From positions 5,518,001 to 5,582,000 of the forward strand of contig NZ_JAPENX010000001.1 in the NCBI RefSeq assembly GCF_026341815.1: a stretch of DNA of 64,000 nucleotides, given 5' to 3'. The notes below the pieces were generated by a model, which saw nothing but the letters and a program-made list of their open reading frames with translations, did not search any database and was not told where the DNA came from. This document shows positions 53,529-62,455 of this stretch, one piece after another (within the stretch, counting starts at the first letter, position 1; every line of letters starts with the position of its first letter). This DNA comes from Streptomyces sp. NBC_00572. Its GTDB lineage: Bacteria > Actinomycetota > Actinomycetes > Streptomycetales > Streptomycetaceae. A program made the position numbers and the translations under genes.

Positions 53529-54893
53529 ATGGCGCGCACACGCGAGGTCTACTCCTACGACTACGCGACCGACTTCGGGCTCAGCGGCTTCGCCGGCGCG
53601 CTGTGCGCCCGTGCGACGCTCCGCCTCGACGAACCGGTCGTGCTCGATCTCGCCGAGTCCGAGGCGGAGGACGACGACCACCAGCTCGGCGGGGACGTAC
53701 GCCTCCTCCTCGACTCGCCGCTGCCCGACGAGGTGCTCCACACCGTGTGGCTGGCGGCCGGACGCCGCTGCTTCGACCCGGCCGAGGAGGGTGCGGCCCA
53801 GCAGGGCGCCGTCGAGCGGGGCACCGCCGAACAGGGCATCGCCGAGCACGGCACGGGCACCCGGGGCTGGCTGGAGCGGGTCGCGGAGCTGTGCCCGCCG
53901 CGCGCACCGGAGCGCGACCCGTACGAGGCGAAGTCCCTCGACGATGCACGGCCCGTGGTGCCGGAGGGGGAGCTGCGGACGGCCGTGGTGGCGGAGATCG
54001 AGTCCGCCGCGGCCGGTCTTGAGCTCCGCGTCGCCGTACCGGGGATCGTCCCCGCCCTCCTCCGGGTCGTGCGCCAGGCGGATGCCGACCTCGGGTTCCG
54101 GCTGTTCCTGAGGACGCTCAAGGCGTACTCCGTGCCCGTCGACGCGGATACGTACGAGCGGCTGCTCGCCCTCGGGGACAGGCTGGCCTACCCCCGGGCC
54201 GCCGTCCATGACGAGCTGACCGTGCGCTGGCGTCCTCTCGATCCGGGCCTGCGCGACTTCGCCTCCGGCCGGTTCGGGCTGCCGATGCTCGCGGCCGCTC
54301 TCCACGGGTCGGCATGGAGGTACGGCGGCAGCCCGCGCGAGCACATCCAGCGGATCGCCGACGACGGCCAGGGCCGCGCCCCGGGTGCCTACGCCGCAGT
54401 ACTCCTCGACGACGTGTGGCGCCTCCTCGACTCCGCCCTTTCGAAGCAGGCGATCGGTCTGCTCTGGCGGACCGCGGCCGGGCGCCTGAACGTCCTGGAC
54501 GAGGACGAGGACGAGTTCGACGCCGACGGGCGGGACTGGCTCGACCAGATCTCCCAGGTGTGCCACGCCCACCTGGCGGAGGTCGACCCCACCTACGCGC
54601 CCTTCCTGGCCCCTGCCAGGACCGAACTGACGGAGGCGGTGCTGCGAGAGGTGCGCGAGGCGGTCCACGTCGGGGCGGGGCAGGTACGAGGGGCGGCGCG
54701 GGTCCTGGAGGACGTGGTCACGGCGGTCGACCCGGACCTCGGCTTCCGCCTCCTCCTCCAGGTTCTGACCACGTACGAGATCCCCGTCGGCGAGGCCCGG
54801 CGCGACCGCTACCGAGCGCTCGCCGCGCAACTCGGTTTCAGCGAGGACCACGTGGACGACCGACTGCCCGACGATCGCCGCGGGGTCTCGTAG
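53529..54893 (+). CDS. Protein of unknown function with internal duplication
   Basis: A protein of 454 residues starting MARTREVYSYDYATDFGLSG after GGAGG. Two related segments occur: about residues 175-235 (DADLGFRLFLRTLKAYSVPV, then DTYERLLALGDRLAYPRAAV) and about 395-450 (DPDLGFRLLLQVLTTYEIPV, then DRYRALAAQLGFSEDHVDD). An imperfect Gly-spaced seven-residue repeat lies near 83-106 (GAAQQGAVERGTAEQG). It is acidic, with no signal peptide or membrane helix. I do not recognise a family. It stands alone: 148 bp after the AlkZ-like gene and ending 7 bp from a convergent methyltransferase. Confidence 0.72.
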   Translation: MARTREVYSYDYATDFGLSGFAGALCARATLRLDEPVVLDLAESEAEDDDHQLGGDVRLLLDSPLPDEVLHTVWLAAGRRCFDPAEEGAAQQGAVERGTAEQGIAEHGTGTRGWLERVAELCPPRAPERDPYEAKSLDDARPVVPEGELRTAVVAEIESAAAGLELRVAVPGIVPALLRVVRQADADLGFRLFLRTLKAYSVPVDADTYERLLALGDRLAYPRAAVHDELTVRWRPLDPGLRDFASGRFGLPMLAAALHGSAWRYGGSPREHIQRIADDGQGRAPGAYAAVLLDDVWRLLDSALSKQAIGLLWRTAAGRLNVLDEDEDEFDADGRDWLDQISQVCHAHLAEVDPTYAPFLAPARTELTEAVLREVREAVHVGAGQVRGAARVLEDVVTAVDPDLGFRLLLQVLTTYEIPVGEARRDRYRALAAQLGFSEDHVDDRLPDDRRGVS

Positions 54894-54900
54894 CCGCCCC

Positions 54901-55746
54901 TCAGGACACCCGGCACAGGATCTCGCCGTGCGGGACCATGAACCACGCGTCCTCCCGCGTGCCCCACTCCCGCCAGGCCTCCGCGATCGACGTCAGCTCG
55001 GCGGCGGTCGCGTGGCCGCCGGACACGGCCAGGTCCGCGTAGTCGGAGCCGGTCGTACGGTCCGCCCACAGACCGCTCCACCAGGCACGCTCGTCGGGCG
55101 TGGCGAAACACCAGGTGGCGGCCGTCGTCGTGATGTCGGTGAAGCCGGCCTGCCGCGCCCAGGAGAACAGGCGCCGTCCCGCGTCCGGTTCGCCGCCGTT
55201 CGCGCGGGCGACCCGGTGGTACAGGTCCGACCAGTCGTCCAGGGCGGGCCGTTCGGGGTACCAGGCGAAGGCGCCGTAGTCGCTGTCGCGGGCCGCCACG
55301 ACACCGCCGGGGCGGCACACCCGCCGCATCTCGCGCAGCGCCTGGACCGGGTCGCCGACGTGCTGGAGCACCTGGTGGGCGTGGACGACGTCGAAGGAGT
55401 CGTCGGGGAAGTCCAGGGCATGGACGTCGGCGACGGCGAACCCGACGTTCTCCAGGCCGCGTTCGGCCGCCACGGCACGGGCCTTCGCCAGCACGCCCTC
55501 GGCCGCGTCGACCGCGGTCACCCGGCCCGGCGCGACCAGCGCGGCCAGGTCGGCGGTGATGGTGCCGGGTCCGCAGCCCACGTCCAGGACGTCGAGGCCG
55601 GCCGAGAGCGCGGGCAGCAGATAGGCCGCGGAGTTGGCGGCGGTCCGCCAGGTGTGCGAGCGCAGGACGGACTCGTGGTGACCGTGGGTGTAGACGGCCG
55701 TCTCATGGGCCGCGGGGTGCGCGGAAGGGGCGGAGGCATGCGTCAT
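54901..55746 (-). CDS. Class I SAM-dependent methyltransferase
   Basis: A protein of 281 residues with standard Rossmann-fold motifs: LDVLDVGCGPGTITADLA (motif I, SAM-binding), VTAVDAAEGVLAKAR (motif II acidic residue), ADVHALDFPDDSFDVVHAHQ and LREMRRVCRPGGVVAARD. This is the UbiE/Coq5-like Methyltransf_11/25 group acting on small molecules. The acceptor is unknown. GGGAG lies 8 nt before ATG 55746. The GNAT gene 91 bp upstream is on the same strand and may be co-transcribed. Confidence 0.9.
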   Translation of the reverse strand: MTHASAPSAHPAAHETAVYTHGHHESVLRSHTWRTAANSAAYLLPALSAGLDVLDVGCGPGTITADLAALVAPGRVTAVDAAEGVLAKARAVAAERGLENVGFAVADVHALDFPDDSFDVVHAHQVLQHVGDPVQALREMRRVCRPGGVVAARDSDYGAFAWYPERPALDDWSDLYHRVARANGGEPDAGRRLFSWARQAGFTDITTTAATWCFATPDERAWWSGLWADRTTGSDYADLAVSGGHATAAELTSIAEAWREWGTREDAWFMVPHGEILCRVS

Positions 55747-55837
55747 CGAAGCGACTCCCTCGGTGTGGGTGCGTGCTCACCACCGTACGCACGAATGTCG
55801 AATGATGAGACCCGTGTCTTGGGATGTGGACACTGGT

Positions 55838-56356
55838 TCAGGTGAACAGGTCGCGCCGGTACCGGAGTTCGTCGAGGGTCCGGCCCCCTGTCTCCTCCTG
55901 TACGACCTTGCCGTCCGGTCGCCAGCCCGCGGCCTCGTAGAAGCGGCGGCCCCGCGTGTTCCCCGCGAGCACCCAGAGCGCCGCCGTGCGGAACCCGGCC
56001 TCCACGAGCGCCTCCGTGGAGGCCGCGAGGAGGGCCCGGCCGACTCCGGTTCCCCACACCTCCAGCAGGGCGTAGAGGGCGGCCAGTTCGGCCGTGGTCC
56101 CCGGGGCGAACTCCTCGTCCGGCCAGGCCCGGAAGCAGGAGAAGGCCCGCACCTGCCCGCCGGTGTCCGTCGCGACCAGGACCGTGGGCCGGTCCGGGGC
56201 CGTGAGACGGGCCCGCCACACGACGGTCCGCTCCTCGACGTCCAGGGCGTCCAGATACGGGCGGGGGAGCAGGTCGCGGTAGGCCGCCCGCCAGGACAGG
56301 ACGTGCACGGCGGCGACGGCCGCCGCGTCCTCGGGAAGGGCTTCTCGTACGGTCAT
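55838..56356 (-). CDS. GNAT-family N-acetyltransferase
   Basis: A protein of 172 residues: MTVREALPEDAAAVAAVHVL, SWRAAYRDLLPRPYLDALDV, LYALLEVWGTGVGRALLAAS (acetyl-CoA loop, VWGTGVGRAL) and LWVLAGNTRGRRFYEAAGWR. The W-R-x-x-Y and N-x-R-x-R-x-F-Y-x-x-x-G-W pattern is a common streptomycete GNAT type. The substrate is unknown. The 280-bp gap to the divergent molybdoenzyme gene shows only a TAGGAT -10-like box (56581-56586) for that gene. Confidence 0.9.
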   Translation of the reverse strand: MTVREALPEDAAAVAAVHVLSWRAAYRDLLPRPYLDALDVEERTVVWRARLTAPDRPTVLVATDTGGQVRAFSCFRAWPDEEFAPGTTAELAALYALLEVWGTGVGRALLAASTEALVEAGFRTAALWVLAGNTRGRRFYEAAGWRPDGKVVQEETGGRTLDELRYRRDLFT

Positions 56357-56636
56357 GCGGCATTGTCGGCCGACCGGCACCCCGGCCGCCTCCGTAATTC
56401 GGGCGCCGGCCCCCTCGGCAGCCGCTGTCGGTCCGGCCGCGCGCGCCGGGCCCCGTTGCCGGCCGCCGACGCAGGTGCGGACGTCGTTTTGGCAGGCCCG
56501 CCGGCCCGCCGTCCGCGCCGACCTGACGAACCCCCTGTGACAGCACCGTGAACGGACCGTCCGGACCGCCTCCGCGCGCCTAGGATCGGCCGCGCCGCCG
56601 CCCGGTGGCGCGCCTCCCCCTGTGCCGAGGAGTCCC

Positions 56637-57893
56637 GTGTCGAACTCGCCCGCGCCCGTCCGCCGCTCCCTGCTCAAGGTCCTCGCAGCGGCCCCCGCGG
56701 TCTCCGCCCTCGGCGGGCTCGCCACCGCCGCGCCCGCACACGCGACAGCCCGGACCGGCGGAGCCACCGGCCCCGCCGGTCCGCCACCCCCGTCCGGGGC
56801 TCCCCTCGCCGCGCCCGGCATCGTCAAGGCCCTCCCCGCCGAGTACTTCACCGTCCGGGGCACCAACGCCGAGGCGCGCTTCGACGGCTTCGGGGACACC
56901 GGTTCGCTCACCCCCGTGGACCGCTTCTTCGTCCGCAACCACACCACCACCCCCGTCCTCGACGCCGCCGACTGGCGGCTGACCCTCTGGGGCGACGGAC
57001 TGCACGGCCGCAGCCCCGTCCACTTCACGTACGGACAGCTCCGCGACCTGCCCTCCGTCACCCGTACGGCCCTGATCGAGTGCGCCGGAAACGGCCGCAG
57101 CCTCTACGCGAGCCAGCAGGGCGAACCGGTCACCGGCACCGCCTGGACCCTCGGGGCCGTCGGAGCCGCCCGCTGGCGCGGGGTGCGCCTCGCCGACGTG
57201 CTCCGGCGGGCCGGGATCGCCCGCGACGCCGTCGACCTCCAGCCGCGCGGCCTCGACGACCCGTACGTCTCCGGCGGCGTCGACCACGGCCGGGTGCGGC
57301 GCCCGCTGCCGGTCGCCAAGGCCTTCGACGACGTGATCCTCGCGTACGAGATGAACGGCGAGCCCCTCCCGTACGACCACGGTCACCCGGTCCGGCTCGT
57401 CGTGCCCTCCTGGGTCGGCATCGCGTCCGTCAAGTGGCTCGGCGACATCGAGGTCTCCACCCGCCCGCTCACCTCACCCTGGTCCACCGACTGGTACCGC
57501 CTCTTCGGCCCCGCCCACCCCGAGGGCGGCTCCACCCCGATCAGCCGCCAGACGCTCAAGTCCGCCTACCAGCTGCCCTTCGGTGCCACGCTGGAGGCCG
57601 GACGGGTCCACCGCCTGACCGGCCGCGCGTGGTCGGCACTCGCGCCCGTCCGGACGGTGGAGGTGTCCACGGACGGCGGGGCGCACTGGCGGCGGGCCCA
57701 CCTCCACGACACGCCTCGGCGGGACGGCTGGGTCCGCTGGAGCGTGCCGTGGCACCCGCGCGGCACCGGGCCGGTCACCCTGCTGTCGCGCACCACCGAC
57801 ACCGCCGGCAACACCCAGCCCGAGCGGGCCGTCCACAACACCCAGGGCTATCTCTTCAACGCGATCGTGCGACACCCGGTGACCGTCGTCTGA
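56637..57893 (+). CDS. Tat-exported sulfite-oxidase-family molybdopterin protein
   Basis: A protein of 418 residues with a twin-arginine signal (VRRSLLKVLAAAPAVSALGG, cleavage near AHA about residue 37), needed because the cofactor is inserted before export. The molybdopterin domain (about 75-285) has FFVRNH, the molybdenum-ligand Cys in TALIECAGNGRS and YDHGHPVRLVVPSWVG with KWLGDIEV. A Mo-co dimerisation domain follows (about 300-418; AWSALAPVRTVEVSTDGG, VPWHPRGTGPVTLLSRTTD). No heme domain is present. It likely oxidises sulfite or reduces S/N-oxides outside the membrane. GTG 56637 is preferred over 56622 because GAGGAG lies just before it. Confidence 0.9.
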   Translation: MSNSPAPVRRSLLKVLAAAPAVSALGGLATAAPAHATARTGGATGPAGPPPPSGAPLAAPGIVKALPAEYFTVRGTNAEARFDGFGDTGSLTPVDRFFVRNHTTTPVLDAADWRLTLWGDGLHGRSPVHFTYGQLRDLPSVTRTALIECAGNGRSLYASQQGEPVTGTAWTLGAVGAARWRGVRLADVLRRAGIARDAVDLQPRGLDDPYVSGGVDHGRVRRPLPVAKAFDDVILAYEMNGEPLPYDHGHPVRLVVPSWVGIASVKWLGDIEVSTRPLTSPWSTDWYRLFGPAHPEGGSTPISRQTLKSAYQLPFGATLEAGRVHRLTGRAWSALAPVRTVEVSTDGGAHWRRAHLHDTPRRDGWVRWSVPWHPRGTGPVTLLSRTTDTAGNTQPERAVHNTQGYLFNAIVRHPVTVV

Positions 57894-58024
57894 CCCCCTG
57901 GCGGAGCCCCGCTCACCGTTCGTCGCCCGAAGCGACGCCTGGAGCGGCGGAACCGCCCGAACCTTCGTATAAAGGGCACGGGGGTGCCGTGCCGGCGCCC
58001 CCGTGCGCTCAGGAGGTACGGGAC

Positions 58025-59257
58025 ATGCGGCAGACGGCTCCGGACGGCCGTGGCCCGGTGCGCTACGGCCCTCCCGCCCCCGACACCGGCCTCCCCGTCC
58101 TGCCGGGGCTCGCCGGACTCCTCGCGGCCGCCGCCGGACGGACCACCCCCGAGCCGCCCGGCGGCGGCCCCGTCCTGCGCGAGGCCGCCTCCGGCTACTG
58201 GTGGCGCCGGGGCCTGCGCACCCACCCCGAGGACGTCGTGGCGGGCCCGGGCGCCCCCGCGCTGCTGCTCGCCCTGATCGCCGCCCACGGCGGCGACCTC
58301 CTCCTGCCCCGGCCCTGCCCCGCCTGGTGGACCCCGCAGGCCCGCCTCCTCGGCCGCCCGGCGTACCACGTGCCGACCCCCGCCGAATGCGGCGGCGTCC
58401 CCGACCCGTACGCCCTCCTGGAGACCGTCCGGCGGATCCGCGCCGAGGGCGGCACCCCGCGCGTCCTGCTGCTCTCCGTCGCCGACGACCCCACCGCCAC
58501 CGTCGCCCCGCCCGAACTGGTCCGCGAGGCCTGCGAGGCCGCCGTCGCCGAGGGCCTGCACGTCATCAGCGACGAGACCTGGCGCGACACCCGCCATCAC
58601 CCCGAGGACACCGTGTTCCTCAGCCCCGCCGAGATGTGCCCGGACGACGTGACCGTCCTGTCCGACCTCGGCGGCGCGCTCACCCCGGCCGCCTGGCCCT
58701 GCGCCGTCGCCCGTTTCCCGCCCACCGACCCGTCCCGCGCCGACCGGTGGACCGACCGCAGGGCCCGCGTCCTCGACGTGCTCACCGCCCTCGGGGCCGT
58801 CGTCCCCGGGCCCGTCGCCCCCGCCGCCGCGCACGCCCTCGACGAACCCGAGGACGTCACCGTACGGGCCGGGCGCGCGGCCGCCGTCCACGGGCGTCTG
58901 GCCGCGGCCGCGCACCGCGCCGTCCTCGCCGCCGGGGCCCTCGCCCGGCCTCCGCAGGCCGGCCGCCACCTCTACGCCGACCTCGGGCGGCTGCGGGCCG
59001 GTCTCGCGGCCAGGGGCGTCACCGACTCCCTGGAGCTGGAGAGTCATCTCACCGCGCGGCTCGGCGCCCCGGCGACCGGCGGCCACCGCTTCGGCGACGA
59101 ACTCGGCGCCCTGCGCGTCAGGTTCGGCACCGGCATGTTCCTGGGAAGTACGGAGGAGGAGCGGGCGGAGACGCTCGGGGCACGCAACCCGGAGGAGCTC
59201 CCCCATGTGGCGAGGAGACTGGCGGAGTTCGGAGGAGCCCTGGAGGAACTCCGGTGA
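58025..59257 (+). CDS. Class I/II aminotransferase-fold protein lacking the usual PLP lysine
   Basis: A protein of 410 residues with a fold-type-I layout: PGAPALLLALIAAHGGDLLL, a tract with PDPYALLETVRRIRAEGG, and VISDETWRDTRHH, matching the Asp that pairs with the PLP ring nitrogen. The lysine segment, normally S-x-SK-x-x-x-x-x-G-x-R, reads VLSDLGGALTPAAWP: Gly replaces Lys and Pro replaces the Arg. A C-terminal substrate Arg may remain in ALRVRFGTGMF. The protein therefore probably cannot form the internal aldimine and may be a non-catalytic or altered homologue. AGGAGGTACGGGAC precedes ATG 58025; a TATAAA box lies at 57969. Confidence 0.8.
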   Translation: MRQTAPDGRGPVRYGPPAPDTGLPVLPGLAGLLAAAAGRTTPEPPGGGPVLREAASGYWWRRGLRTHPEDVVAGPGAPALLLALIAAHGGDLLLPRPCPAWWTPQARLLGRPAYHVPTPAECGGVPDPYALLETVRRIRAEGGTPRVLLLSVADDPTATVAPPELVREACEAAVAEGLHVISDETWRDTRHHPEDTVFLSPAEMCPDDVTVLSDLGGALTPAAWPCAVARFPPTDPSRADRWTDRRARVLDVLTALGAVVPGPVAPAAAHALDEPEDVTVRAGRAAAVHGRLAAAAHRAVLAAGALARPPQAGRHLYADLGRLRAGLAARGVTDSLELESHLTARLGAPATGGHRFGDELGALRVRFGTGMFLGSTEEERAETLGARNPEELPHVARRLAEFGGALEELR

Positions 59258-59384
59258 CAGAGACCCGGGATGACCTCCGACGGCAGCCCCCACCCCGTAC
59301 CGCGCCAGGGCGTAGCGCCCCGCACCGGTGGAGCCCCGCCCGCCCCGCACGATCCGCACGAGCCGCGCAGAACGGAGCCCGCAG

Positions 59385-60443
59385 ATGACGGAACGGACGG
59401 CACACCCCGCGCGGGCCGCACAGGCCCCGCACCAGCCCGATCCCGCCACAGCTCCGGCTCCCTCGCCCGCCCCCGCCCCCGTCCTCCAGCCCCTCGGGCG
59501 GCTGCGCCTCGACTGGCCGCGCACCTTCGCCGACCGGCTCACCGCACCCCTTCCCGGCGTGCGGGCCCTGGCGCGCCTGGCCCGCGAGGGCGCCGTACGA
59601 CCCCGTCCCGAAGGCCTCCGTGACATTCCGCTGCTGCCCTTCGAGCCGGGCCCGCTGCCGCCCGCCGGGCCCGACACCCTCGCCATCACCTGGGCGGGGC
59701 ACGCCAGTTGGGTGGTGAGGCTGGGTGGGCTCACCGTCCTCACCGACCCGGTCTGGTCCCGCCGCATCTTCGGCACCCCCGCCCGGCTCACCCCCGTCGG
59801 CGTCCGCTGGGAGGACCTGCCGCGCGTCGACGCCGTCGTCATCAGCCACAACCACTTCGACCACCTCGACGCCCCCACCCTGAAACGGCTGCCCCGCCAC
59901 ACCCCGGTCTTCGTCCCGGCCGGCCTCGGCCGCTGGTTCGCCCGCCGCCGCTTCAGCCGGGTCACCGAGCTCGACTGGTGGGAGGCGGCCGAACTCGACG
60001 GCGTGCGCTTCGACTTCGTCCCCGCCCACCACTGGTCCAAGCGGACCCTCCTGGACACCTGCCGCTCCCTGTGGGGCGGCTGGGTGCTCACCGACCGGGC
60101 CGGGCGACGCGTCCACTTCGCGGGGGACACCGGCTACGGCCACTGGTTCGGCGAGATCGGCCGCCGTTACCCCGGCATCGATCTGGCGCTGCTCCCCATC
60201 GGCGCCTATGACCCCCGCTGGTGGCTCAGCGACGTCCACACCGATCCGGAGGAGGCGGTCCGCGCCCACCAGGATCTCGGGGCGCGGCGGATGGCCCCCA
60301 TGCACTGGGCGACCTTCGTCCTGTCCTCCGAACCGGTCCTCGAACCCCTCACCCGGGTCAGGACCGCCTGGGAGCGGGCCGGGCTGCCCCGGGAGGACCT
60401 GTGGGACCTGCCGGTCGGCGGCTCACGGGTGCTCGTGGCCTGA
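59385..60443 (+). CDS. MBL-fold hydrolase, NAPE-PLD/UlaG-like
   Basis: A protein of 352 residues. After a Pro/Ala-rich N terminus come WAGHASWVVRLGGLTVLTDP, the metal motif ISHNHFDHLD (HxHxDH), HFAGDTGYG (bridging Asp) and MAPMHWATF (distal His). The DPVWS and F-x-P-A-x-H-W-S-K-R elements are those of N-acyl-phosphatidylethanolamine phospholipase D-like proteins. The activity could be phospholipid or lactone hydrolysis; eukaryotic NAPE-PLD makes N-acylethanolamines. No signal peptide. ATG 59385 is weakly supported. The 3' end overlaps the convergent DedA gene by 21 bp. Confidence 0.85.
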   Translation: MTERTAHPARAAQAPHQPDPATAPAPSPAPAPVLQPLGRLRLDWPRTFADRLTAPLPGVRALARLAREGAVRPRPEGLRDIPLLPFEPGPLPPAGPDTLAITWAGHASWVVRLGGLTVLTDPVWSRRIFGTPARLTPVGVRWEDLPRVDAVVISHNHFDHLDAPTLKRLPRHTPVFVPAGLGRWFARRRFSRVTELDWWEAAELDGVRFDFVPAHHWSKRTLLDTCRSLWGGWVLTDRAGRRVHFAGDTGYGHWFGEIGRRYPGIDLALLPIGAYDPRWWLSDVHTDPEEAVRAHQDLGARRMAPMHWATFVLSSEPVLEPLTRVRTAWERAGLPREDLWDLPVGGSRVLVA

Positions 60444-61088
60444 CACCTCGCCCACCTTCGCCCGCCCCCGGAGACGCCGCCACAGGGCGGGCACCGCGCT
60501 GATGAGCACCGTGAGGCCCACCGCGGCGACGACTCCCTGCCAGGGCTCCGGGAAGAGCGAACCGCCCAGGATCCCGATCAGCTGGTACGTCGCCGCCCAC
60601 GCCAGACAGGCCGCCAGGTCGCCCCGGACGAACCGCCGCAGCGGCATCTCCGACAGCAGGCACGCCAGCATCACCGGGATGCGCCCCGCCGGTACGAGCC
60701 GGGACAGCACGAGCACCGACACCTGATGGGTGTCGAGCCGCTCCTGAGCGTGGGCGAGCCGGTCCGGCGTCACCCGGCCCCGCAGCGAGGCGAGCCACCG
60801 CGAGCCGTTGCGGGAACGGACCCCGCGCTGCCCGAGCCAGTAGAGGACGGTGTCGCCGAGGAGCGCGGCGAACGCGGCCACCAGGAACACGAAGAGCAGC
60901 GAGAGCGGCGAGGACTGGTGGAAGGCGACCACCGCCGCCGAACTGACGATCGCGCCCGTCGGCACGATCGGCACGAGCGCCCCGAGCGCCACGAGGAGGA
61001 ACAAGGAGGGGTAGCCGACGGCGTGCTGCGTCGACTCCGGCGGCAGCTCCCGCACCACCGCCGCGATCCCGGTGAGCCCATGGATCAC
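60423..61088 (-). CDS. DedA-family membrane protein
   Basis: A protein of 221 residues with about five hydrophobic helices and the DedA/SNARE-associated signature: ALVPIVPTGAIVSSAAVVAF, LLGDTVLYWLGQRGVRS, a re-entrant loop with VLVLSRLVPAGRIPVMLACL, and LAWAATYQLIGILGG. The conserved acidic Asp in the D-T-V-L-Y-W-L-G motif and the S-R-L-x-P-x-G-R Arg are present. DedA proteins recycle undecaprenyl phosphate or phospholipids across the membrane. GTG 61088 follows GAGG. It is 34 bp downstream of an MBL-fold gene on the same strand, with a diverged 38-bp duplication across the junction. Confidence 0.88.
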   Translation of the reverse strand: MIHGLTGIAAVVRELPPESTQHAVGYPSLFLLVALGALVPIVPTGAIVSSAAVVAFHQSSPLSLLFVFLVAAFAALLGDTVLYWLGQRGVRSRNGSRWLASLRGRVTPDRLAHAQERLDTHQVSVLVLSRLVPAGRIPVMLACLLSEMPLRRFVRGDLAACLAWAATYQLIGILGGSLFPEPWQGVVAAVGLTVLISAVPALWRRLRGRAKVGEVSGHEHP

Positions 61089-61146
61089 CGGGCGACCTCG
61101 GGTCGCACCGTCGTCGCGCGCCTCACCGGGCGACCTCCGGCCGCAC
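61086..61146 (-). repeat. Direct repeat (23 bp, two mismatches, 38-bp period) at the MBL-DedA junction
   Basis: 61086-61108 and 61124-61146 match at 21 of 23 positions. The upstream copy (minus strand) contains the MBL stop codon; the downstream copy contains the DedA ribosome-binding site and GTG start. Confidence 0.75.
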
Positions 61147-61902
61147 CCGCTCGCCGTGGGCGAGCAGATGCACCGCCACCTTCGGCGCGAGCCGCGCCGC
61201 GTGCCGTACGAACTCGTCCCCCGGTGCGTGGAACTCGTGCGGCCGGATCCCGTCGAGCCCGATCGGCCAGTACGTGCCGTAGTGCACAGGTACCGCCGCC
61301 GCGGGCGACAGCGCGGCGAGCGCCTCGGCGGCCCGGCCCGCGTCCAGGTGGCCGTGTCCGAGGTACGGGCCCCAGCCACCGACCGGCAGCAGCGCCACGT
61401 CCACCGGTCCCACCGCCTCCGCCATGCCGTCGAAGAGCCCGGTGTCGCCGGCGAAGTAGGTCCGCGCCTCGCCCTCGACGACGTATCCGAGTGCGGGCGC
61501 CCGGTGCGGTCCGACCGGGAGTCGCCGCCCGTCGTGGAGCGCCGGCACGGCCCGTACCGTGACGCCCTCGACCGTCACCGTGTCACCCGCCTCCACCTCG
61601 GTCAGCCGCAGCCCGTTCCCGTCGAGCCTGCGCAGCCCCGGTACGGCGGCGGGAGCACCCCGCGGCACGACGAGGAGCGTCCCGGGCGCGAGCCGGGCCA
61701 GCGAGGGCAGGTGCAGATGGTCGGAGTGCAGGTGCGAAACGAGGACGACCTCGGCGACCGCGGCCTCGGGCGGCGGCAGGGCCCCGCGCCGCCGCCGCAG
61801 ATGCGCGAGCCGCCGGGCGAACAGCGGATCGGTGAGGAAGCGGACCCCGGAGTCCTCGACCGTGCAGGTCGCGTGACCCCACCAGGTGACCTCCACCGGC
61901 AT
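61123..61902 (-). CDS. MBL-fold metal-dependent hydrolase (UlaG-like)
   Basis: A protein of 259 residues: WWGHATCTVEDSGVRFLTDP at the N terminus, the zinc motif VSHLHSDHLH (HxHxDH), YFAGDTGLFDGM (bridging Asp) and AVPVHYGTYWPIG (distal His). The size and W-x-G-H-x-T/S opening match the UlaG/RomA-like group. The substrate is not predictable. The gene is upstream of DedA on the same strand, so the two are likely co-transcribed. ATG at 61902 begins directly with the conserved strand. A divergent gene starts at 62039. Confidence 0.88.
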   Translation of the reverse strand: MPVEVTWWGHATCTVEDSGVRFLTDPLFARRLAHLRRRRGALPPPEAAVAEVVLVSHLHSDHLHLPSLARLAPGTLLVVPRGAPAAVPGLRRLDGNGLRLTEVEAGDTVTVEGVTVRAVPALHDGRRLPVGPHRAPALGYVVEGEARTYFAGDTGLFDGMAEAVGPVDVALLPVGGWGPYLGHGHLDAGRAAEALAALSPAAAVPVHYGTYWPIGLDGIRPHEFHAPGDEFVRHAARLAPKVAVHLLAHGERVRPEVAR

Positions 61903-62026
61903 GCCGCCTTCCGTCGTCGCGGGCGCCGGCCGCCGTTCACGATGTCCGCGGTCGTACCCTCACTCCGTATCGAGGGTAAATGTCCGGAGCGTGCGCCGGA
62001 GGATGTTCGACCGTGCCGTCCCGCAG

Positions 62027-62032
62027 TAGGGT
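62027..62032 (+). promoter_or_regulatory. -10 element of a leaderless transcript
   Basis: TAGGGT ends 6 nt before ATG 62039 with no ribosome-binding site between, so the mRNA should begin at the start codon. Confidence 0.35.
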
Positions 62033-62038
62033 CGGCCC

Positions 62039-62455
62039 ATGGACGACGTTCGGGTGGCGGCGATCGCCAGCCTCACCCCGCTCGAAGAGCTGGACAGCGA
62101 CCCCTTTCTTGTCGACACGCGCGGTCAGCACGCGGTGTGCGCCCGCTGGGCCGACGACAAGGGGTACGTGGTCGCCCGCCAGCTGCTGTTCTACGGGATC
62201 CGGCCCGACCACGAGGCGCTGTGGGCGGACGTGGAGGCAGGGGCGGTCGACCTCTTCGTCGCCGCCAACGAGCGGGTCCTCGCGCGCGCGTTGACCTCCG
62301 TGCCCGGTTTCCGCGCCGAGTGCGCGCGGCGCGGGGTACGGGTGGAGACCGCCTGTCCCGACGAGCCGGCGTACGAACCGACGTACGACGCGGCGGCCAA
62401 GGCGGGGGTGCACCGGAGGCTCTCCATGCCGACGGCCGGGTACGACGGCTGCTGA
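62039..62455 (+). CDS. Small protein of unknown function
   Basis: A protein of 138 residues: DPFLVDTRGQHAVCARWADD, KGYVVARQLLFYGIRPDHEA, LWADVEAGAVDLFVAANERV and a basic, Tyr-rich tail. Soluble alpha/beta pattern, no signal peptide, no motif I recognise. Leaderless expression is likely. Its stop codon lies in the loop of a perfect hairpin (62438-62467) that probably terminates the transcript. It stands alone between the divergent MBL gene and the phosphodiesterase gene. Confidence 0.75.
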   Translation: MDDVRVAAIASLTPLEELDSDPFLVDTRGQHAVCARWADDKGYVVARQLLFYGIRPDHEALWADVEAGAVDLFVAANERVLARALTSVPGFRAECARRGVRVETACPDEPAYEPTYDAAAKAGVHRRLSMPTAGYDGC

